Assembly (NCBI GenBank): GCA_015655075.1
Contig: JAATFT010000088.1
Span: 1-37,952, forward strand
Reading direction: 5' to 3'
From: Clostridiales bacterium
GTDB lineage: Bacteria; Bacillota; Clostridia; Lachnospirales; Lachnospiraceae
Length of the DNA: 37,952 bases
Below are positions 25,442-34,567 of this stretch, in pieces; the stretch's first letter is position 1, and the number at the start of each line of letters is the position of its first letter. A model generated the notes under the pieces. That model had not been told where the DNA came from and searched no databases. It saw nothing but the letters and a program-made list of their open reading frames with translations. The position numbers and the translations under genes are program-made.

Positions 25442-26293
25442 ATGAGAATAGGTATCCGTGCCCATGATATGGAGAAGGCACCATTGGAGGAATTGGTGAA
25501 AAACATAAAAGATAAGGGGTTTTATAGTACCCAGCTGGCATTGCAGAAAGCAATCCATGATTTTAATACATCACCGGAAGCCATGACTCCCGGTATGGCT
25601 TTTTATGTTAGAGAAATATTTTCCAGATATAAAGTTGATATAGCCGTGCTCGGCTGTTATTTAAATCTTGCCAACCCGGTAGAAGAAGAACGAAAGCAAA
25701 TTTTGGGGACTTATAAAACTCATATACGTTTTGCCGGTCTTTTAGGCTGCGGTATGGTAGGCACGGAAACGGGGGCAGTGAACCGGGAATATACCTTTGA
25801 GCCGGCCAATCATTCAGAAAAGGCCCTTGAAGTATTAATAGAAAATTTGAAAACAATAGTGGAATATGCCGAGAAAATGGGTGTGATTGTGGGAATGGAG
25901 CCTGTTTATAAACATATTGTATCCGATATTGAACGTGCAAACCGGGTTTTAAATGCGGTGAATTCCCCTAATCTGCAGATCATATTGGATCCGGTGAATC
26001 TTTTAAATTATGATAATTATAAGGAACAGGATGATATCATAAAAGGAGCGTTCCAATTATTCGGCAGGGATATTGCGGCAATTCACATAAAAGATTTTCA
26101 GGTTGGGAATAAGAAAATTGCGGAAATCCCCGCAGGAAACACAGGTCTCTTTCATTATGAAACGTTGCTGACCTTAATCAAAAGCCGGAAACCTTTTATC
26201 CATGTCCTTTTGGAAGGCACCAGTCCTTCCAATGCGATTATCGCCAGAAAGCATTTAGAGGACATTTATCAAAATATCTCTTCAGGAGAATGA
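25442..26293 (+). CDS. Sugar phosphate isomerase/epimerase-like TIM barrel
   Basis: 283 residues, AP-endonuclease-2-type TIM barrel found in many sugar isomerases and epimerases. The metal-site pattern is visible: Glu in GVIVGMEPVYKH, Asp in LQIILDPVNLLNY, His in IAAIHIKDF and Glu in HVLLEGTSP. The ATG follows GGAAGGAAAAG. It lies 275 bases after uxaA on the same strand, so a role in uronate or related sugar use is likely but the substrate is not identifiable. It is directly followed (4 bases) by the truncated gene at 26298, its former operon partner. Confidence 0.85.
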   Translation: MRIGIRAHDMEKAPLEELVKNIKDKGFYSTQLALQKAIHDFNTSPEAMTPGMAFYVREIFSRYKVDIAVLGCYLNLANPVEEERKQILGTYKTHIRFAGLLGCGMVGTETGAVNREYTFEPANHSEKALEVLIENLKTIVEYAEKMGVIVGMEPVYKHIVSDIERANRVLNAVNSPNLQIILDPVNLLNYDNYKEQDDIIKGAFQLFGRDIAAIHIKDFQVGNKKIAEIPAGNTGLFHYETLLTLIKSRKPFIHVLLEGTSPSNAIIARKHLEDIYQNISSGE

Positions 26294-26297
26294 TAAA

Positions 26298-26433
26298 ATG
26301 CCTGTTACATTAAAAGACATGTTGATTTTGACAATACGGGATGGTTATGTAATACGGTTTTTCCCTCAACCATCGTTGATAACCACCGTTGAGCGCGGCA
26401 TGGGGATGCCTGTGGTTAAGGCTACGGAACTAG
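26298..26433 (+). pseudogene. 5' remnant of a PucR-like regulator gene, cut by repeat B2
   Basis: CAGGAGAATGATAAA supplies the ribosome binding site and ATG 26298 comes 4 bases after the preceding stop. The first codons read MPVTLKDMLIL, like the start of PucR-type regulators, and the frame stays protein-like to about residue 45. From 26431 on it runs through repeat family B and ends at an accidental stop at 26498. No continuation is found after the repeats at 26431-26803. The PucR likeness rests on about ten residues and is tentative; the truncation is clear. Confidence 0.55.
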
Positions 26434-26593
26434 TGCACTGGCAAGTTGATATCTTGTCTAATGGCTTGCCTGAATTTCCATCTGCTTCGTTGTCGTAAAT
26501 CGACGTAGCCACCGCTACGACTCATTCCTCCGCCTCGCAGAATGAAAATTCATTCTACACCATTAGTCTAAGTATCAACTTGTCAGCACACTA
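26431..26593. repeat. Repeat family B, copy B2 (163 bp, inverted)
   Basis: Reverse-complement copy of B1 and B3 with the same length and ends (TAGTGCACTGGCAAGTTGA at the left; TCAACTTGTCAGCACACTA at the right). It ends the remnant gene at 26298. Confidence 0.9.
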
Positions 26594-26641
26594 ATACAGC
26601 ATTGCATAAGTTTCGTTGAAATCTATGCAATGCTGTACTAG
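26591..26641. repeat. Small CTA...TAG palindrome linking B2 and A3
   Basis: CTAATACAGCATTGCATA pairs with TATGCAATGCTGTACTAG, 18 positions with one mismatch and a 15-base loop. Its left edge is the right end of B2 and its right edge is the left end of A3. The same CTAATACAG opening follows copy B3 at 31191. It could be a third small element or an RNA hairpin. Confidence 0.65.
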
Positions 26642-26803
26642 AGCGTGTTTGAAAAATCATTGCACCGCTCTGATGGCCCCACTTTGCGGTATTCTGCGTC
26701 GCAATTTTGGGAGCGTAGCACCACTACGCACCCAAAATCGCTCCTTGTCTCCCACAAATTGGAGTATCCAGCCCGGCACAAGCATTTTTCAAACACACTC
26801 TAG
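26638..26803. repeat. Repeat family A, copy A3 (166 bp)
   Basis: Complete copy with ends CTAGAGCGTGTTTGAAAAAT and ATTTTTCAAACACACTCTAG. It is inverted relative to A1. The region from here to the next gene (26804-27056) is AT-rich with no recognisable gene. Confidence 0.88.
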
Positions 26804-27056
26804 TATTTGCTTAATTGAGGACAGGGACAAAAGGATAGGCAAAATTTATTCAAAGAATGCATATATATACAACTAAAACGAGCTGTTTTTATTTAATAGG
26901 CAATTCCGTGAATTTTCGATTAAATAAAAAGCACTTTCAGACTCTTTCTTATAAAAGAATAAAAATTTCTTGATTATTTTCTCCATAGATATTATGATTA
27001 GAAATAATATATTAAGTATCCGTTTTGACAGGAAGACGAAAGAAGGAGAAAACACT

Positions 27057-29351
27057 ATGATTAAATTATATGAAAAAGGTGCCTATGTGTTAAACGGTAC
27101 TGAAATAATTGATGAAAAAATTGCATCCCCGGAGATGCTTTCTTCTATACTTGGCGAAGTCTGTACCAGGGAAAAGGCGGCTTCGAATACTATGGCATAC
27201 GATATATTAAAGACCCACAATACTTCCGGGAACATGGAAAAGCTGAAGATAAAATTCGATAAATTAACTTCTCATGACATAACCTTCGTTGGTATTATCC
27301 AAACGGCCAGGGCAAGCGGGCTGGAAAAATTCCCGGTTCCCTACATACTTACCAATTGTCATAACAGCCTATGCGCGGTGGGAGGCACCATCAACGAGGA
27401 CGACCATATATTTGGATTAACCTGCGCAAAAAAGTATGGCGGAGTTTTTGTTCCGCCTCATATGGCGGTGATCCATCAATTTGCCCGTGAAATGCTTGCA
27501 GGCGGCGGGAGAATGATTTTAGGCTCCGACAGCCACACCCGTTACGGCGCTTTGGGAACCCTGGCTATGGGAGAGGGCGGACCCGAACTTGTCAAACAGC
27601 TTTTATGCAGAACCTATGATATCAATATGCCGGAGGTGGTCGGAGTTTATTTAACGGGCGCCCCAAGAAAAGGAGTCGGTCCCCAGGATATTGCCCTGGC
27701 AATTGTGGGAGCTGTTTTTGCCAACGGTTATGTGAAGAATAAGATTATGGAATTTATCGGTGACGGTATTAAAAACCTGAGTGTGGATTACCGTATAGGT
27801 ATCGATGTTATGACGACGGAAACCACCTGTCTTTCCTCCATATGGATTACGGATGATTCTGTGAAAGAATTTTACGAGATTCATAACAGACCGGAGGATT
27901 ATAAAAAATTAAGACCTGGGAAAGCGGCATATTATGACGGTATGATATATGTGGATTTATCTGAAATCAAACCGATGATCGCCATGCCGTTTCATCCGAG
28001 CAATGTTTATACCATCGACGAACTGAATGCCAATCTCTCCGATATCCTGGCAGAAGTGGAAAAGAAAGCTTTAGTCAGTCTGGAAAATACTGAAATCAAA
28101 ATTACTTTAAGGGATAAAATAAGAAACGGAAAATTATACGTAGAACAAGGAGTAATTGCCGGATGCGCCGGCGGCGGATTTGAAAATATTTGTGATTCCG
28201 CCGATATATTAAACGGCAGATACATCGGAGACGACGAATTCTCTTTAAGCGTATATCCGGCCAGCCAGCCGATTTTTATGGAATTGGTTAAAAACGGCGT
28301 AGTCGCTAAATTAATGGAAACCGGCGCCACCATCCGGACGGCATTCTGCGGCCCCTGTTTTGGTGCCGGGGACGTACCTTCCAATAATAGTTTAAGTATC
28401 CGCCACGCAACCAGAAATTTTCCCAACAGAGAAGGTTCCAAGATCACCAACGGGCAGATAGCCTCCGTCGCTTTAATGGACGCCAGATCCATAGCCGCAA
28501 CCGCGGCAAATAAAGGCTATTTGACTTCCGCAGAGAATATAGACGTAGAATTTATGAAACCGAAATATTTCTTTGACAGTAAAATTTACAAAAACCGTGT
28601 GTATGACGGAACGGGCAGACCGGATCCCGAAGTCAGGGTAAAATTCGGTCCCGGAATTGTGGACTGGCCGGCTATGGCAAGTTTAACGGATGATATGGTA
28701 CTAAAGGTTGTTTCCGTTATCCATGATCCGGTTACGACAACCGATGAATTAATACCTTCCGGCGAGACCTCCTCCTACCGCTCCAATCCTTTAGGACTGG
28801 CTGAATTTACTTTATCCAGAAAAGATCCCGCCTATGTGGGGCGTGCCAAGGAAGTGCACAAGGCGGAGAAAGCAAGAATAGCCGGTGAAGACATTTATAG
28901 CGCCAATGGGGAAATGAAAGAAATTTTTGACAAAATCAGCACTAAATTCAAAGCAGACGCTAAAAACACGGAAATCGGAAGTGTAATTTATGCGGTAAAA
29001 CCGGGAGACGGCTCTGCAAGGGAACAGGCGGCAAGCTGTCAGAAGGTGCTCGGCGGCCTGGCTAATATAGTAAGGGAATACGCAACAAAAAGATACCGCT
29101 CCAACTTAATTAACTGGGGGATGCTTCCCTTTATTCTTACGGAAGAACTGCCCTTTGAAAACGGGGATTATATCTTTATTAAGGACATTAAAAAAGCGGT
29201 AACGGATAAAATATCCGATATAAAGGCCTATGTGGTAAATAAGGATATGAAGGAGTTTGCCTTAAAGCTTGGCGAATTAACGGAGGATGAGAGAGCAATC
29301 ATTAGAAAAGGATGTTTAATTAATTATTATCGTGGTATCAATAAATTATGA
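27057..29351 (+). CDS. Aconitase-superfamily hydratase (YbhJ-like)
   Basis: 764-residue [4Fe-4S] hydro-lyase of the aconitase superfamily. Cys370 ([13 protein letters not shown]), Cys431 and Cys434 ([10 protein letters not shown]) are placed like the three cluster ligands of aconitase; [21 protein letters not shown] is the substrate/cluster loop, and a swivel-type C-terminal domain (from about 600) is present in one chain. Sequence details (GPCFG rather than GPCIG, no typical RGL citrate loop seen) place it nearer the uncharacterised YbhJ hydratases than AcnA. ATG 27057 follows AAGGAGA; the frame opens 29 codons earlier without a ribosome binding site. Substrate unknown; followed by folD after 82 bases. 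Confidence 0.82.
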   Translation: MIKLYEKGAYVLNGTEIIDEKIASPEMLSSILGEVCTREKAASNTMAYDILKTHNTSGNMEKLKIKFDKLTSHDITFVGIIQTARASGLEKFPVPYILTNCHNSLCAVGGTINEDDHIFGLTCAKKYGGVFVPPHMAVIHQFAREMLAGGGRMILGSDSHTRYGALGTLAMGEGGPELVKQLLCRTYDINMPEVVGVYLTGAPRKGVGPQDIALAIVGAVFANGYVKNKIMEFIGDGIKNLSVDYRIGIDVMTTETTCLSSIWITDDSVKEFYEIHNRPEDYKKLRPGKAAYYDGMIYVDLSEIKPMIAMPFHPSNVYTIDELNANLSDILAEVEKKALVSLENTEIKITLRDKIRNGKLYVEQGVIAGCAGGGFENICDSADILNGRYIGDDEFSLSVYPASQPIFMELVKNGVVAKLMETGATIRTAFCGPCFGAGDVPSNNSLSIRHATRNFPNREGSKITNGQIASVALMDARSIAATAANKGYLTSAENIDVEFMKPKYFFDSKIYKNRVYDGTGRPDPEVRVKFGPGIVDWPAMASLTDDMVLKVVSVIHDPVTTTDELIPSGETSSYRSNPLGLAEFTLSRKDPAYVGRAKEVHKAEKARIAGEDIYSANGEMKEIFDKISTKFKADAKNTEIGSVIYAVKPGDGSAREQAASCQKVLGGLANIVREYATKRYRSNLINWGMLPFILTEELPFENGDYIFIKDIKKAVTDKISDIKAYVVNKDMKEFALKLGELTEDERAIIRKGCLINYYRGINKL

Positions 29352-29433
29352 TATCAATTGATATAAATCCTGTAATAACTTTTGAAAATCGACAATAGGA
29401 TTGGTGGAGTTTGAAGGGTATAGGTGTGTTAAA

Positions 29434-30315
29434 ATGGCATTTATTATTGACGGTAAAAAAATTTCCCAGGATATAAAAGAGGAGTTAAAAGAAAAAGTCA
29501 CCGCATACAAAGCGGGAGGCGTACAAATTACCCTTGCGGTTATCCAGGTGGGTAAGGATCCTGCTTCCTGCGTTTATGTAGGAAATAAAAAGAAAGCCTG
29601 CGAATTTATAGGGATTCGTTCCTTAGCTTATGAGCTTACAGAAGAGGCCACGGAAGAAGAACTCCTGCGTTTGGTAAAAGAATTAAACCGGAGAGAGGAT
29701 GTAAATGGTATATTGGTTCAGCTTCCCCTGCCGAAACATATTAATGAAAATTTGGTCATACGGACTATATCACCGGATAAGGACGTGGACGGGTTCCATC
29801 CCCAAAGCGTGGGAGCCTTAAGCATCGGTCAAAAGGGCTTTGTATCCTGTACACCCTCCGGTATTATCCAGCTGTTAAAACGGTCCGGCATTGAAATAGA
29901 AGGAAAAGAATGTGTTATTATAGGTAGAAGTAATATTGTGGGAAAGCCTATGGCCTTATTATTATTACGTGAGAACGGCACGGTTACCATATGTCATTCC
30001 AGAACCAGGAATCTGAAGGAAGTTGCAAAACGGGGGGATATATTGATAGTTGCCATTGGTAAACCGAAATTTATCAACAGAGACTATATCAAGGAAGGCG
30101 CCGTTGTCATTGATGTAGGCATACACCGGGATGAAAACAATAAATTATGCGGTGATGTTGATTTTAATGATGTAATTGACAAGGTAAGCGCAATAACCCC
30201 TGTTCCGGGAGGAGTTGGTCCTATGACTATTGCCATGCTGATGTATAATTGCATTGATAGTATCCGGCTTAGACAAAATCCAGGCAGCACAGAGGAACTG
30301 GAATATCCTATTTGA
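29434..30315 (+). CDS. folD: Methylenetetrahydrofolate dehydrogenase/cyclohydrolase
   Basis: Bifunctional enzyme interconverting 5,10-methylene-, methenyl- and 10-formyl-tetrahydrofolate with NADP(H). 293 residues. Seen: AVIQVGKDPASCVYVGNKKKAC with the catalytic Lys, GILVQLPLPKHINE, DVDGFHPQSVGAL, and the cofactor site ECVIIGRSNIVGKPMALLLL, ending TPVPGGVGPMTIAML. ATG 29434 fits the usual MAFIIDGK start and has TAGGTG before it; a TTG at 29401 is rejected. It supplies or uses the product of Fhs, encoded elsewhere in the window. Confidence 0.96.
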   Translation: MAFIIDGKKISQDIKEELKEKVTAYKAGGVQITLAVIQVGKDPASCVYVGNKKKACEFIGIRSLAYELTEEATEEELLRLVKELNRREDVNGILVQLPLPKHINENLVIRTISPDKDVDGFHPQSVGALSIGQKGFVSCTPSGIIQLLKRSGIEIEGKECVIIGRSNIVGKPMALLLLRENGTVTICHSRTRNLKEVAKRGDILIVAIGKPKFINRDYIKEGAVVIDVGIHRDENNKLCGDVDFNDVIDKVSAITPVPGGVGPMTIAMLMYNCIDSIRLRQNPGSTEELEYPI

Positions 30316-30369
30316 AACATGGGGTATGGAAATAGAATAAGTGAGGAGTTTTTAATAAGGAGATGAAGT

Positions 30370-31017
30370 ATGAATGTAAAAGATACTATAATTTCCGATG
30401 CTATGTCATTTCTAATACTGAAATGTGAAATGAAGGAAATTTATCAGACGGATATCTTGAAAATATCACCTATATGGGCTGATGATCAGTATTTTGAGTA
30501 CAGCAGTATCTTTGAAATAAAAGAATATCAGCTATATTTAAAGAGCCTTACCGTTGCTGCAGCCAGAGAATATCCCATGGTTAACGGAGTATGTCCTAAG
30601 CCCATTTATTCAGAAAAAGGAATTGACACCATGCAATATAATAATATTATGGTACCCATTAAATTTACCGGTGCGGTTATTATCGGCAATATAAGAATTA
30701 AAAATCATGGATTAGAGGAAGAAATTCCCTGCTATAGTTATAAAGTGGTCCGTGAATTAATTTTCCAGGATGGAAAATTAGTAACGACAATTGATCACAG
30801 CAAGGCCATGCAAAGAATCAGGAAAAACCTTGACTTAGGGCTGCGAAGCTTAAATAAAACAAGGGATATAAAATGTATCAGGCATTTTTTAAAATCTTCT
30901 TTTGTAGGGGATTATGAACATCCGGATAAAATGAGTAGCATCAGTCAAAAAAAGAAGATACGGTTTCATTCTTACCTGCAGAAAATAAAAAGTTACTATT
31001 CACGCATAAAGACATGA
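30370..31017 (+). CDS. Protein of unknown function, 215 residues
   Basis: Not recognised. ATG 30370 follows TAAGGAGATGAAGT. No signal peptide or membrane segment; mixed alpha/beta with a basic C-terminal third (KSYYSRIKT end, many Lys/Arg from about residue 150) that might bind nucleic acid. A conserved-looking central part (AREYPMVNGVCPKPIYSEKG, VPIKFTGAVIIGNIRI) suggests a folded domain. It starts 54 bases after folD on the same strand and ends 13 bases before repeat B3. Function open. Confidence 0.75.
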   Translation: MNVKDTIISDAMSFLILKCEMKEIYQTDILKISPIWADDQYFEYSSIFEIKEYQLYLKSLTVAAAREYPMVNGVCPKPIYSEKGIDTMQYNNIMVPIKFTGAVIIGNIRIKNHGLEEEIPCYSYKVVRELIFQDGKLVTTIDHSKAMQRIRKNLDLGLRSLNKTRDIKCIRHFLKSSFVGDYEHPDKMSSISQKKKIRFHSYLQKIKSYYSRIKT

Positions 31018-31030
31018 TAAATAAAAAACC

Positions 31031-31193
31031 TAGTGTGCTGACAAGTTGATACTTGGGCTAATGGCGTAGAATGGATTTTCATTCTGTGAGGCGGAGGAAA
31101 GAGGCGTAGCGGTGGCTACGTCGATTGACGACAACGAAGCAGATGGAAATTCAGGCAAGCCATTAGACAAGATATCAACTTGCCAGTGCACTA
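31031..31193. repeat. Repeat family B, copy B3 (163 bp)
   Basis: Same orientation and exact length as B1, with few differences. It lies between convergent genes. Ends TAGTGTGCTGACAAGTTGA and TCAACTTGCCAGTGCACTA. Confidence 0.9.
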
Positions 31194-31275
31194 ATACAGG
31201 CTTGCAAAACTGCCCGAAAGGTTACAAGTTATTCTGCAGCTTCTCCGGTATCGGCAATTTCACACAAGCCTGTTA
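31191..31275. repeat. Inverted repeat flanking B3
   Basis: CTAATACAGGCTTG at the right edge of B3 pairs partly with CAAGCCTGTTA at 31265-31275, about 59 bases apart. The opening matches the one after B2 (26591). No T-run supports a normal terminator for the minus-strand gene ending at 31287. Confidence 0.4.
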
Positions 31276-31286
31276 AATGAGGATTA

Positions 31287-32900
31287 TTATTCGACCCCAA
31301 GTACGGTATTGGATTCCATTCCTTCCGAGTAAGTGAAGGTAACCGTATCCCCCACATTATATTTAATAATATTTATGAAATTTACCACTTCCACGTCAAA
31401 TATTTCATTACTGTTATTTAACAATATATAATAATGGGAATTTCCCTCTATGGCGCCTTCCGCAATTTTTGTGATGATTCCGGTTATTTTAGGCAATTTT
31501 GTAGTGTCTTCCACATTAATATGATTGGTTTTCATTAATTCCAGATAGATTTTTTCACATTCATTTACCGTGTCCCCGATGGCAACAATTTGATACTGGG
31601 AGATATTTACCATGGCGTATTTTTTAACCAGACCCGCGGCGTCTTTTAAAGCAATAAAATAAGTCGGTTCACCGCTTATATTAAGCAAAAGGGGGAAGGT
31701 TGCCTGATAGCTAAGGTGCTGGACCTGTCCTTCCGCGGAAGCCATGGCGGAATATTCCTCCGCGCCGGAAATGGAATAGAAACGGGTTTCTGCGGTCCGT
31801 TGGTTCATAAGGACAAAACCTACATTGGATTCGTCCTTACCCACACTGGTCACACCGGTATAAACCCAGACGCCGTCTTCCAGGGCGATATAGTTGTAAC
31901 CGTCCGTAGTCTCAAGGACGTCTTTTTGGCTGAATACAGAATTCCAATAACCATGTCTTAAGGTGCCGTAATAATCATACAGGGTTATTAACAGTTCGGC
32001 AGAGTAAACCCGGTCAATCCACTGTGGAACATCCGCAATTGCGTAGTCCTTCAGATCTCCGGTGACTGCATTTACAATGACAACCCTGCTGACGGTCTGG
32101 CCGCCGAACAGACCGATGGTATAATCTTTGACCGGACAGATCCAATAAGGAACGCCGTTGTCATCAATTTCAAAATTAATGGTATCAAAAATATAGGTGG
32201 GACAGTGAAAACGTAAATAGCGATTAATATTTCTGCCGAAATATTCCGACTCGGAATAATAGATTCCTTCTGTCAGCTTTATTAAATCGGCCTCCTGAGT
32301 TGTCATATCAATCTGCATATAAGCGGGAATTCCTTTGCTCCGGTTGGTAATCCATTTGATAAAACTGCCGTATCTTAGGGGGGTAACCCTGGTGGGAACA
32401 CCTTTAAAATTTATTTGCGTATAGTTGCTGCCGATTTCAAACTGGGATACATATTCCACCATACTGCCCATTTTCCTGGAACCTAACAGGGAGGCGGAAT
32501 CTTTATCCAGTATGGGAATTTTATCAAAGGATATTTCCTGTATATCTTCGGTAAAATTCCGTTCGGTAATTTTTAACAACCGCTGATATTTTTTCGCATT
32601 GACCACCGGTGAAGATAATATATTGCCGGCTATATAGATAAGAATAATAATGCCGGTAATGGAAACGGCCGTGACAAAAAGCTTGTTTCTGAAAACGGAA
32701 CCGGACAAATGCCGTCCGTCTCCGCCGGATTTAGCAGTTGTCAAAGCAATTATGATACAGATAATTGCAAGGGCACTGATAATAAAAAACCAAAAACCGG
32801 GGGAATGGATATTAACGGCGGGCAAAGTGACATAATAATAGATATAAGCCGCTATTATTATAATTAGAACCAGTATTAAAATTTTAAAAAACTTTTTCAT
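31287..32900 (-). CDS. Membrane protein of unknown function with large extracytoplasmic part
   Basis: 537 residues, family not recognised. Three hydrophobic segments near the N-terminus (about 5-25, 35-54 and 74-94) are followed by a soluble region of about 440 residues that is probably outside the membrane, rich in beta-strand patterns and containing KYAMVNISQYQIVAIGD and a final small beta domain (KLPKITGIITKIAEGAIEGN..., ending VTFTYSEGMES) resembling an OB-like fold. The ATG follows TAGGAGCAAATT. A family A repeat end lies just upstream, in its promoter region. It is monocistronic and convergent with the unknown gene at 30370. Confidence 0.75.
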   Translation of the reverse strand: MKKFFKILILVLIIIIAAYIYYYVTLPAVNIHSPGFWFFIISALAIICIIIALTTAKSGGDGRHLSGSVFRNKLFVTAVSITGIIILIYIAGNILSSPVVNAKKYQRLLKITERNFTEDIQEISFDKIPILDKDSASLLGSRKMGSMVEYVSQFEIGSNYTQINFKGVPTRVTPLRYGSFIKWITNRSKGIPAYMQIDMTTQEADLIKLTEGIYYSESEYFGRNINRYLRFHCPTYIFDTINFEIDDNGVPYWICPVKDYTIGLFGGQTVSRVVIVNAVTGDLKDYAIADVPQWIDRVYSAELLITLYDYYGTLRHGYWNSVFSQKDVLETTDGYNYIALEDGVWVYTGVTSVGKDESNVGFVLMNQRTAETRFYSISGAEEYSAMASAEGQVQHLSYQATFPLLLNISGEPTYFIALKDAAGLVKKYAMVNISQYQIVAIGDTVNECEKIYLELMKTNHINVEDTTKLPKITGIITKIAEGAIEGNSHYYILLNNSNEIFDVEVVNFINIIKYNVGDTVTFTYSEGMESNTVLGVE

Positions 32901-32925
32901 AATTTGCTCCTATTTTGTTTGGCCT

Positions 32926-32944
32926 GTTTTCAGACACACTCTGG
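32926..32944. repeat. Lone end of repeat family A (A4)
   Basis: GTTTTCAGACACACTCTGG matches the right end of A2/A3 but no partner end or core is present nearby. It sits 26 bases upstream of the membrane protein gene start. The flank TATTTG also follows A3. Confidence 0.55.
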
Positions 32945-33114
32945 TATTTGTTTTAATCATAACAAAATTGATATAAATGTCAATTAGAAATGCATTAGAA
33001 ATAAAGGAAACAAAGGAAAATAAAATAATAGTTTCCTTTTTATATAAAAACTGTTAAAATGACAGGGATGATATTTTTTAAATATTGCGATAAATTTCCT
33101 TACGCAAATCTTAT

Positions 33115-33149
33115 ATGCGCTGTGCGTATAATGCGCAAAAACAGCGCAT
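33115..33149. repeat. Inverted repeat in the rimO leader
   Basis: ATGCGCTGT (33115-33123) and ACAGCGCAT (33141-33149) pair perfectly around a 17-base loop containing GCGTATAATGCGC; TTTATT follows. It lies 58-92 bases before rimO and could be a terminator, an attenuator or a promoter with an operator. The rest of 32945-33206 is AT-rich and featureless. Confidence 0.5.
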
Positions 33150-33206
33150 TTTATTCGAAAGATAAAAATCATCTGACCATAAGTTTATATCACTTGGGAG
33201 GTAATT

Positions 33207-34538
33207 ATGAATATATTATTTGTTTCACTAGGTTGTGACAAAAATTTAGTGGACAGCGAGGTTATGTTGGGTTTAATACGCGAAAAAGGTTATCAGATAA
33301 CCGATGATGAAAAAGAAGCGGATATCATCGTGGTTAATACCTGTTGTTTTATAAATGCTGCTAAGGAAGAGAGTATTAACACCATTTTAGAGATGGCTGA
33401 ATATAAAAAAACCGGAAACCTGAAGGGACTAATTGTAACAGGCTGTATGGGACAGCGGTATAAGGATGAAATACAAAAAGAAATCAGCGAAGTGGACGCC
33501 GTATTGGGAACTTCAAACTACGACCAAATCGTAAGGGTAATGGAAGACGTGCTGGAAGGAAAAAGAACCGTTTCCGTAAAAGAGCCGGAAGCTGCCGCAT
33601 CGGTTAAAACTTCACGAGTTAATACAACAGGGGGATATTTTTCCTATTTAAAAATAGCAGAAGGCTGTGATAAACGCTGCACCTATTGTATCATACCAAA
33701 GATCAGGGGAAATTACAGAAGCGTACCCATGGAAAGGCTGATAGAAGAAGCGGAAGGCTTAGCGCAGGAGGGAGTAAAGGAATTAATTTTAGTAGCCCAG
33801 GAAACCACCCTTTACGGTAAAGATATTTACGGTGATAAAGCATTGCCCAAATTATTAAAAGAATTATGTAAAATAAAAGGTCTGGAGTGGATACGTATCC
33901 TTTATTCCTACCCGGAAGAAATCACGGATGAGTTGATAGACGTGATAAAATCCGAGGAAAAAATCTGCAACTATCTTGACATGCCCATACAGCATGCCAG
34001 CGATAATATTCTGAAGAAAATGGGAAGAAGAACCAACAAAGAGGAATTGGTTCGTATTATAAGCAAGCTTCGTGGCAGAATTCCGGATATTGTTCTTAGA
34101 ACTACTCTGATTACGGGTTTTCCCGGGGAAACGGAGGAGGAACATGAGGAGTTGAAGGACTTTTTAAGGAAAATGGAATTTGACCGTCTTGGTGTATTTA
34201 CCTATTCCAAAGAAGAGGATACCCCGGCCGCCAAAATGAAAAACCAGGTTCGCAGCTATATTAAAAAGCGCAGACAGGCGGATATTATGGAGTTACAGCA
34301 GGAAATTGCCTTTGGTCATGCAAAAGATATGATAGGAAAGAAATTAAAGGTAATGATAGAAGGAAAATTACCGGAGGATAGTTTGGAGGAGCGGTATATA
34401 GGAAGAACCTATATGGATGCTCCTAATGTGGACGGTTATGTCTTCATACAGGCCAGGGAGGAATTAATGTCCGGAGAATTTGCGGAAGTTATGGTTACAG
34501 ATGCAAAAGAATATGATTTAATCGGAAAATTAGTATAA
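33207..34538 (+). CDS. rimO: Ribosomal protein S12 methylthiotransferase
   Basis: Radical-SAM enzyme that adds a methylthio group to a conserved Asp of ribosomal protein S12. 443 residues, usual length. N-terminal UPF0004 domain with cysteines for a second cluster (SLGCDKNLVDSE, NTCCFINAAKEES, GCMGQRY); radical-SAM motif Cys154-x3-Cys158-x2-Cys161 in GCDKRCTYCIIPKIRG; C-terminal TRAM domain. SLGCDKNLVDSE and the IIPKIRGNYRS context indicate RimO rather than MiaB. ATG follows GGGAGG. First gene of a rimO-pgsA-cinA run. Confidence 0.96.
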   Translation: MNILFVSLGCDKNLVDSEVMLGLIREKGYQITDDEKEADIIVVNTCCFINAAKEESINTILEMAEYKKTGNLKGLIVTGCMGQRYKDEIQKEISEVDAVLGTSNYDQIVRVMEDVLEGKRTVSVKEPEAAASVKTSRVNTTGGYFSYLKIAEGCDKRCTYCIIPKIRGNYRSVPMERLIEEAEGLAQEGVKELILVAQETTLYGKDIYGDKALPKLLKELCKIKGLEWIRILYSYPEEITDELIDVIKSEEKICNYLDMPIQHASDNILKKMGRRTNKEELVRIISKLRGRIPDIVLRTTLITGFPGETEEEHEELKDFLRKMEFDRLGVFTYSKEEDTPAAKMKNQVRSYIKKRRQADIMELQQEIAFGHAKDMIGKKLKVMIEGKLPEDSLEERYIGRTYMDAPNVDGYVFIQAREELMSGEFAEVMVTDAKEYDLIGKLV

Positions 34539-34567
34539 AATCCCTATGGGAGAAAGGATGTGTTTTT

